From a virus: DNA of 25,336 nucleotides. The notes under the pieces were generated by a model. The model had not been told where the DNA came from. It did not search any database and saw only the letters and a program-made list of their open reading frames with translations. The DNA lies in the IMG/VR virus record IMGVR_UViG_3300027906_000142, positions 1 through 25,336 of that record; one strand, 5' to 3'. The stretch's first letter is position 1, and every line of letters begins with the position of its first letter. The position numbers and the translations under genes are program-made. This document shows positions 19,961 to 25,336 of this stretch, piece after piece.

Positions 19961-22443
19961 GTTTCTATACAAATGTTCAGATGGTCGGGGATAACCTGCT
20001 TTATCTTGGATACGAGAACGGACAACGTATTCAGAGAAAGTTCAAGTTCTCTCCGACCCTTTTTGTCGTTACTGATAAGAAGACTAAACATAGGACACTT
20101 GATGGTAGATACGCAAAGCCTATCAAGTTTGAATCAATAAGAGAAGCTAGGGCATTTAGAGACAAGTACAAAGACATAGACAATTTTGAGGTGCATGGGT
20201 ATGACAGATATCTCTACCAATTCATATCAAAAGAGTTTCCAGCAGAAGTTGACTATGACCTTAAGAGTCTTAAGGTTACATCTCTTGATATCGAGGTGGC
20301 ATGTGAAAATGGCTTTCCTAACGTGCAGGAATGCGCGGAACCTCTTCTCAGCATTACAGTCCAAGACTATATCAGCCGTAAGATCAAAGTATGGGGTACC
20401 AAACCTTATAGGACGGATCGCAAGGACGTTGAATATATCTTATGTGACAGCGAGGAACATTTGCTCCGTGGTTTTCTTCACTATTGGACTACTAATTTCC
20501 CAGATATTCTCACGGGGTGGAATGTAGAACTGTATGACGTACCATATATCTGTGGACGTATGGAACGGTTGTTTGGTGAGAAGGAGATGAAGCAGATGTC
20601 TCCATGGGGCATTGTTCATCGTGAAGAGATGGAGATCAAAGGTCGCCAACAGATTATATACAACATGTTTGGTATCAATGTGGTAGACTATCTTGACTTG
20701 TATAAGAAGTTTACTTATACCAATCAAGAATCATATAGGTTAGACCATATTGCCTTTGTTGAACTAGGAGAGAAGAAGTTAGACCACAGTGAGTTTGAAA
20801 ACTTCAAAGATTTCTACACGAAGGACTGGCAGAAGTTCATTGATTACAACATCAAGGACGTGGAACTGGTAGTTCGTCTTGAAGATAAGATGAAGTTAAT
20901 AGAACTTGCTATTGCTCTAGCATATGATGCTAAAGTCAACATAAGAGATGTGTATTTTCAAGTACGCATGTGGGATACTATCATATATAATTTTCTAAAG
21001 AACAAAAATCTTGTTGTACCACCAGCAAAACGATCAGACAAAAACGAGAAGTATGAAGGTGCTTATGTCAAGGAACCGAAACCAGGACGCTATGATTGGG
21101 TTGTTAATTTTGACCTCAATAGCCTTTATCCTCACCTTATTATGCAGTACAATATCTCACCAGAAACCCTCTGGGAGACTAGACATGCCAGCGCGAGCGT
21201 TGAAAGGCTTTTAAAGAAAGAGGTTGTTATTGATGGTGAGTTTTGTGTAGCACCTAATGGTGCACAGTACAGGAAGGACATCCATGGATTCCTTCCAGAA
21301 ATAATGCAGAAGATCTATGATGAACGCACGTTATATAAGAAAAAAATGCTTCAGGCAAAGAGGGATTATGAAAAAAGTCCCACTGCTCAGCTACAAAAGG
21401 ATATTAGTAAATTCAATAACATCCAAATGGCTCGAAAGATCCAACTCAATTCAGCTTATGGTGCCATCGGAAATCAGTACTTTAGATATTACAACCTACG
21501 CAATGCTGAGGCGATTACTTACGGTGGGCAGTTTAGCATCCGTTGGATTGAAAACAAAGTAAACGAGTATCTTAATAGAGTATTAAAAACAGAGGAGGTT
21601 GATTATGTTATTGCTTCAGATACTGATTCCATTTATCTTAATATGGGGCCTTTGGTCGAAACTGTATACAAGGGGAGAGAGAAAACTGATGAAAGCGTTG
21701 TCACGTTCCTTGATAAGGTCTGTGAGGTGGAACTTGAACCTTATATTGAAAGTTGCTACCAAGAACTGGCCGACTACGTAAACGCATACGATCAGAAGAT
21801 GTTCATGAAGCGTGAGAACATTGCTTCTAGTGGTATATGGACTGCTAAGAAGAGATATATTCTTAACGTATGGGACAGTGAGGGTGTCAGATATAATGAA
21901 CCTAAACTTAAGATCATGGGTCTAGAGGCAGTGAAGTCTTCTACTCCTATGCCATGTCGTACTGCTATTAAAAAAGCACTAAAGCTCATGGTGACGGGTA
22001 CAGAAGACGAACTTATTTCCTTTATAGATACCTTCAGGAATGAGTTTGACTCATTACCACCTGAAGACATAGCATTTCCGAGGTCAGTCAATGGCTTACG
22101 CAAATTCAAAGCGTCAGGAACCGTGTATTCAAAGGGATGCCCTCTACATGTTCGTGGAACTTTGCTTTATAATTTTTATATCGCAAAAAACAAACTCGAA
22201 TTCAAATATCCGTTAGTTCAAGAGGGTGAGAAGATCAAGTATCTGTACTTAAGAGTTCCAAACAAAATGAATGAGAACGTTATCTCTTTCCTTAACACCT
22301 TCCCTAGGGAGTTGGACTTGGAGAAGAGTATAGATCGTGATGCCCAATTTAAAAAATCTTTTCTTGACCCTTTACGAATCATCACAAACGTGATAGGATG
22401 GGAAACGGAGAGAGTATCTAACCTTGAATTTTTATTTGCATGA
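19957..22443 (+). CDS. 43: DNA polymerase gp43 (family B)
   Basis: 828 residues (T4 gp43 898). It replicates phage DNA with proofreading, tethered by gp45. The exonuclease is intact: Exo I DIE (111-113) in '[12 protein letters not shown]', Exo II '[15 protein letters not shown]', Exo III '[12 protein letters not shown]'. Polymerase motif A is '[12 protein letters not shown]' (D386), motif B '[13 protein letters not shown]', and motif C DTDS (555-558). Motif A has His where many relatives have Ser (SLYPH). No intein or split is present. T4 gp43 represses its own mRNA; here the start lies within paralog D, so any such operator would be inside coding sequence. Confidence 0.98.
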   Translation: MSFYTNVQMVGDNLLYLGYENGQRIQRKFKFSPTLFVVTDKKTKHRTLDGRYAKPIKFESIREARAFRDKYKDIDNFEVHGYDRYLYQFISKEFPAEVDYDLKSLKVTSLDIEVACENGFPNVQECAEPLLSITVQDYISRKIKVWGTKPYRTDRKDVEYILCDSEEHLLRGFLHYWTTNFPDILTGWNVELYDVPYICGRMERLFGEKEMKQMSPWGIVHREEMEIKGRQQIIYNMFGINVVDYLDLYKKFTYTNQESYRLDHIAFVELGEKKLDHSEFENFKDFYTKDWQKFIDYNIKDVELVVRLEDKMKLIELAIALAYDAKVNIRDVYFQVRMWDTIIYNFLKNKNLVVPPAKRSDKNEKYEGAYVKEPKPGRYDWVVNFDLNSLYPHLIMQYNISPETLWETRHASASVERLLKKEVVIDGEFCVAPNGAQYRKDIHGFLPEIMQKIYDERTLYKKKMLQAKRDYEKSPTAQLQKDISKFNNIQMARKIQLNSAYGAIGNQYFRYYNLRNAEAITYGGQFSIRWIENKVNEYLNRVLKTEEVDYVIASDTDSIYLNMGPLVETVYKGREKTDESVVTFLDKVCEVELEPYIESCYQELADYVNAYDQKMFMKRENIASSGIWTAKKRYILNVWDSEGVRYNEPKLKIMGLEAVKSSTPMPCRTAIKKALKLMVTGTEDELISFIDTFRNEFDSLPPEDIAFPRSVNGLRKFKASGTVYSKGCPLHVRGTLLYNFYIAKNKLEFKYPLVQEGEKIKYLYLRVPNKMNENVISFLNTFPRELDLEKSIDRDAQFKKSFLDPLRIITNVIGWETERVSNLEFLFA

Positions 22444-23465
22444 CTTCATCATTTTTAAACGAAATAGTAAAAACAATTGACAATGAATATGCTGGTCTCC
22501 TTTCTGAAGGTGGCGTGGGAGATATTGAATCTTTCGTTGACACTGGTTCTTATATTTTTAATGCTCTCTGTAGTGGTTCAATTCACGGAGGTGTTCCAAG
22601 CAATAAGATCACTGCCTTAGCAGGTGAAAGTGGTACTGGTAAGACCTTCTTTTGTATGGGTATTGTCCAGAACTATTTGAAAGAGAACCCTGATGCTGGT
22701 GTAGTTTACTTTGAAAGTGAAGCTGCTATTACAAAGGACATGATAGATGAACGTGGCATAGATGGATCACGTATGATTCTATGTCCTGTCACTACAGTTC
22801 AGGAATTCAGAACACAAGCTATACAAATCCTAGACAAATACTTAAAACTTCCTAAAGAAGAACGCAAACCTATGATGTTTGTGTTAGACTCATTAGGAAT
22901 GCTTTCAACTTCCAAAGAACTAGCAGACAGTGCAGAGGGTAAAGATACCCGTGACATGACTAGAGCACAGGTAGTTAAAGCAATCTTTAGAATACTTACC
23001 TTAAAATTAGGAAAAGCCAATGTCCCCTTACTTGTCACAAATCACACCTATGATGTTGTCGGTGCTTACGTTCCCACAAAGGAAATGGGTGGGGGTAGTG
23101 GTCTTAAGTATGCTGCTTCTACGATCATATACCTCTCGAAAAAGAAAGAGAAAGACGGTAAAGATGTCATCGGAAATATTGTCAAAGCTAAGGCAGCAAA
23201 GTCTCGTTTGACAGTAGAAAATTCACAAGTAGAAACCAGATTGTATTATGACGCACGAGGTCTTGACAAGTACTACGGATTATTGGAACTGGGTGAGAAG
23301 TATGGAGTCTTTACCCGTAAGGGCAATCGTGTCGCTGTTGGGGATACCTCTGTGTATCCTTCAGCTATCCTCAAAGACCCCGAAAAGTACTTCACTCCAG
23401 AAATAATGGAGAAGTTAGACTGGGCTGCTAGTCAGGAGTATAAGTATGGTACTGATAAGTCATGA
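22440..23465 (+). CDS. uvsX: UvsX recombinase (RecA family)
   Basis: 341 residues (T4 UvsX 391). It forms filaments on single-stranded DNA and carries out strand invasion for recombination-dependent replication, assisted by UvsY. Walker A is GESGTGKT (62-69) and Walker B VLDSLG (148-153). A catalytic-Glu region 'YFESEAAI' lies at about 90-97. The loop region '[22 protein letters not shown]' is in place. The C-terminal domain is somewhat shorter than in T4. ATGA overlaps on both sides couple it to gp43 and the next gene. Confidence 0.96.
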   Translation: MTSSFLNEIVKTIDNEYAGLLSEGGVGDIESFVDTGSYIFNALCSGSIHGGVPSNKITALAGESGTGKTFFCMGIVQNYLKENPDAGVVYFESEAAITKDMIDERGIDGSRMILCPVTTVQEFRTQAIQILDKYLKLPKEERKPMMFVLDSLGMLSTSKELADSAEGKDTRDMTRAQVVKAIFRILTLKLGKANVPLLVTNHTYDVVGAYVPTKEMGGGSGLKYAASTIIYLSKKKEKDGKDVIGNIVKAKAAKSRLTVENSQVETRLYYDARGLDKYYGLLELGEKYGVFTRKGNRVAVGDTSVYPSAILKDPEKYFTPEIMEKLDWAASQEYKYGTDKS

Positions 23466-24007
23466 GAGTAGATCTATTTACCACACCCATTCGTAAGTAT
23501 GCCATTGAAGATAACCAAATATTCTTAGACCATTGGCAACAAGAGTATAAGACTGAGAGATTCACTGAGGTATCACCTGTTATTATGGGGTATAATCAGA
23601 TACCCCATCCACAGTACGAAAAGTATAGTGATATTATGGATCAGTTTATGTCTGACATTGGATGTTCTGATACTCATTCATGGAATTTTGAGGCATATAT
23701 TTTTAAAGCATTTGAAAAGGGTGAAAGTACTGATAGACTTGATACTTTACCCAGTCACTATACATTTACTCATTACATAAGTGATTGTAAGAGATCAGAT
23801 ATGTACTGGCATCCACTACAGAGTACTATCCGTACCTTTGATCCTGGTGTAGAAGAGTGGACTGATACTAGTGGGGTTTACGTGAACCAAGGGGATGTTA
23901 TAATACATCCATCGTGGATTGAGACTAACGTTCCTATGAATGAAAGTTCAGATCTCAGATTAACAATGACAATTCCAGTGACACTTACACGCAATGAGCA
24001 AGGTTGA
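23462..24007 (+). CDS. Degenerate 2OG-Fe(II) oxygenase-like protein
   Basis: 181 residues. The C-terminal part '[37 protein letters not shown]' (137-173) resembles the end of the phage 2OG-oxygenase family in which 'GDLVLFPSWLWHGV...RISISFN' is typical. At the position of the iron-binding His the residue appears to be Thr155, while an Arg (R166) remains. Histidines at 99, 104 and 117 might serve as the other ligands. It may be inactive or use different chemistry. It lies between uvsX and gp41, with ATGA and 14-base overlaps. Confidence 0.6.
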   Translation: MRVDLFTTPIRKYAIEDNQIFLDHWQQEYKTERFTEVSPVIMGYNQIPHPQYEKYSDIMDQFMSDIGCSDTHSWNFEAYIFKAFEKGESTDRLDTLPSHYTFTHYISDCKRSDMYWHPLQSTIRTFDPGVEEWTDTSGVYVNQGDVIIHPSWIETNVPMNESSDLRLTMTIPVTLTRNEQG

Positions 24008-25336
24008 GAATCTAATACTAAAGAACCTTCTTCTTGAGGAAGATTATGTTCGTAAAACTTTGCCTTTCATTAAGTCAGAGTACTTTTCGGAGATACTTGA
24101 GAGGAATTTATTCGGGGTAATATCTAAATACTTCACTGCATACAATGCTTTACCTACTAAGGAGGCATTGGAGATTGAAGTAGGGCATCTTGATACTATA
24201 TCTGATGATCAGCACACTCAGATTGTGCAACTCATTAGAGATATCGATGCTGAAAAATCTGATCCTGAATGGATATTAGATACTACTGAGAAGTGGTGTA
24301 AGGAACGTGCTATCTACCTTGCACTCATGGAGAGTATAAAGATTGCAGAAGGTAATGATGAGAAGAGAGCTACAGGTGCTATACCTAATATCCTTTCTGA
24401 TGCATTAGCAGTGGGATTTGACACTAATGTAGGTCATGATTATCTACAAGACTACGAGCAGAGATACGACTTCTACCATACCACTGAGGAAAAGATACCT
24501 TTCGATTTGGAATACTTCAACAAGATCACAAAAGGTGGACTTCCTAATAAAACTCTCAACATTGCTCTTGCAGGTACTGGTGTGGGTAAGTCTCTCTTTA
24601 TGTGTCATGTTGCTAGTGGTGCTCTTCTCCAGAATAAGAATGTACTCTACATTACTTTGGAGATGGCTGAAGAAAAGATTGCGGAACGTATTGATGAAAA
24701 TCTTTTAAACCTTGATACAGAATCACTTCACCAGTTACCTAAGATGATGTTTGAATCTAAGGTAACGAAGCTTGCTCAGAAGACACAGGGTAAGTTAATT
24801 ATTAAAGAATATCCTACTGCGTCTGCACATTCTGGACACTTTAGATCATTGATCAATGAGTTAGCACTGAAGAAAGATTTTAGACCTGATATTATATTCA
24901 TAGATTACTTAAACATATGTGCATCTAGTCGTTATTCTAAGGTAGGCAATGTCAACTCTTACTCATACATCAAAGCGATTGCGGAGGAACTTCGTGGATT
25001 GGCTGTGGAAGCAAACGTCCCGATTGTTAGTGCTACTCAAACTACTCGTTCTGGTTTCGCTTCTAGCGACGTTGACCTTACTGACACGTCAGAATCTTTC
25101 GGACTCCCTGCTACTGCTGACCTTATGTTCGCTCTCATATCTACTGAGGAGTTGGAAGCAATGAATCAGATCATGGTTAAGCAGTTGAAGAATAGGTACA
25201 ATGATCCTACAATGAATAAGAGATTTGTAGTTGGTCTTGATCGTTCTAAGATGAGATTATATGACGTAGAACAGTCAGCACAGGATGGTCTTACAGATGC
25301 TGGTCAAGATGAGATTGAAAATGTTAAGGAAGATTT
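23994..25336 (+). CDS. 41: Replicative helicase gp41 (3' end beyond window)
   Basis: Open from ATG 23994 to the window edge, 447 residues; T4 gp41 has 475, so about 20-30 residues are missing. It is a DnaB-family hexameric helicase that unwinds the fork and works with the primase. The N-terminal domain (about 1-150) is helical ('LLLEEDYVRKTLPFIKSEYFSEILERNLF'). The RecA-like domain has Walker A GTGVGKS (194-200), 'LYITLEMAEEKIAERI', and Walker B 'IIFIDYLNI' (D304). 'IVSATQTTRSG' and 'ESFGLPATADLMFAL' follow. The start overlaps the previous gene by 14 bases. Confidence 0.95.
   Translation, partial: MSKVENLILKNLLLEEDYVRKTLPFIKSEYFSEILERNLFGVISKYFTAYNALPTKEALEIEVGHLDTISDDQHTQIVQLIRDIDAEKSDPEWILDTTEKWCKERAIYLALMESIKIAEGNDEKRATGAIPNILSDALAVGFDTNVGHDYLQDYEQRYDFYHTTEEKIPFDLEYFNKITKGGLPNKTLNIALAGTGVGKSLFMCHVASGALLQNKNVLYITLEMAEEKIAERIDENLLNLDTESLHQLPKMMFESKVTKLAQKTQGKLIIKEYPTASAHSGHFRSLINELALKKDFRPDIIFIDYLNICASSRYSKVGNVNSYSYIKAIAEELRGLAVEANVPIVSATQTTRSGFASSDVDLTDTSESFGLPATADLMFALISTEELEAMNQIMVKQLKNRYNDPTMNKRFVVGLDRSKMRLYDVEQSAQDGLTDAGQDEIENVKED

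Noticed and set aside
24122-24130. CTAAATA heptamers inside coding regions (also near 2164 and 17211)
   Set aside because: They match the late box but lie inside genes with no appropriately placed start downstream. Expected by chance in AT-rich DNA.
1-25336. tRNA genes, CRISPR arrays, insertion sequences, inteins, homing endonucleases, attachment sites
   Set aside because: I saw no cloverleaf-like TTCRANNC-type segments in the gaps, no spaced repeats, no transposase or endonuclease motifs, and gp43, gp41 and uvsX read through without insertions.

Overview
The window is a piece of the structural and replication core of a T4-like myovirus that infects cyanobacteria, probably marine Synechococcus or Prochlorococcus. 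All supported genes lie on the + strand. They are tightly packed, many joined by ATGA, TAATG or GTGA overlaps. The phage assignment rests on T4-core genes recognised from their protein sequences: gp23, gp3, uvsY, uvsW, gp55, gp47, gp46, gp45, gp44, gp62, regA, gp43, uvsX and gp41. The cyanobacterial assignment rests on genes typical of cyanobacteria, plastids and cyanophages: a DUF3110 protein, a DUF2997/DUF1257 (Ycf35) pair, a 'CobS'-type AAA+ ATPase, an Hsp20 and CTAAATA/ATAAATA late-promoter boxes.

Layout. 1-641 is the C-terminal part of the major capsid protein. 642-1512 is an accessory slot between two terminators, holding a coiled-coil/membrane protein and a 59-residue protein with a twin CX3C motif. 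1484-8596 runs from a late promoter through gp3, uvsY, uvsW, a small beta-rich protein, gp55 (late sigma factor), a 2OG-oxygenase-like protein, gp47, DUF3110 and gp46. 8597-9268 holds a late-type small protein and little ORFs. 9269-13805 is a trio: a VWA protein with an HEXXH motif (CobT-like), a ParB/sulfiredoxin-like 'DGQH' protein and a MoxR/CobS-like AAA+ ATPase. 13808-18357 is the clamp operon: DUF3310, gp45, gp44, a membrane peptide, a D12-class adenine methylase, an unknown protein, gp62, RegA, DUF2997 and DUF1257. 18420-18854 is Hsp20. 18920 to the end is a second replication operon: three related small beta-rich proteins, gp43, UvsX, a second oxygenase-like protein and gp41, which is cut by the window end.

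How the genes work together. gp43, gp45, gp44/gp62 and gp41 form the replisome. UvsX, UvsY, UvsW and gp46/gp47 carry out recombination-dependent replication and fork processing. gp55 with gp45 couples replication to late transcription. RegA tunes translation of early mRNAs. Consensus sigma-70 promoters precede gp55, the ParB-like gene, the AAA+ gene and the gp43 operon. Late boxes precede gp3 and the 8621 gene.

The points most worth a second look are: (i) a four-member paralogous family of small beta-rich proteins (near 3908, 18920, 19306 and 19718), one of which is overprinted out of frame on the tail of its neighbour; (ii) the HEXXH-VWA protein and the AAA+ protein sharing a near-identical 18-nt promoter/start module; (iii) terminators whose hairpins contain the -35 box of the next promoter; and (iv) a promoter that fires straight into a terminator at 11452-11523.
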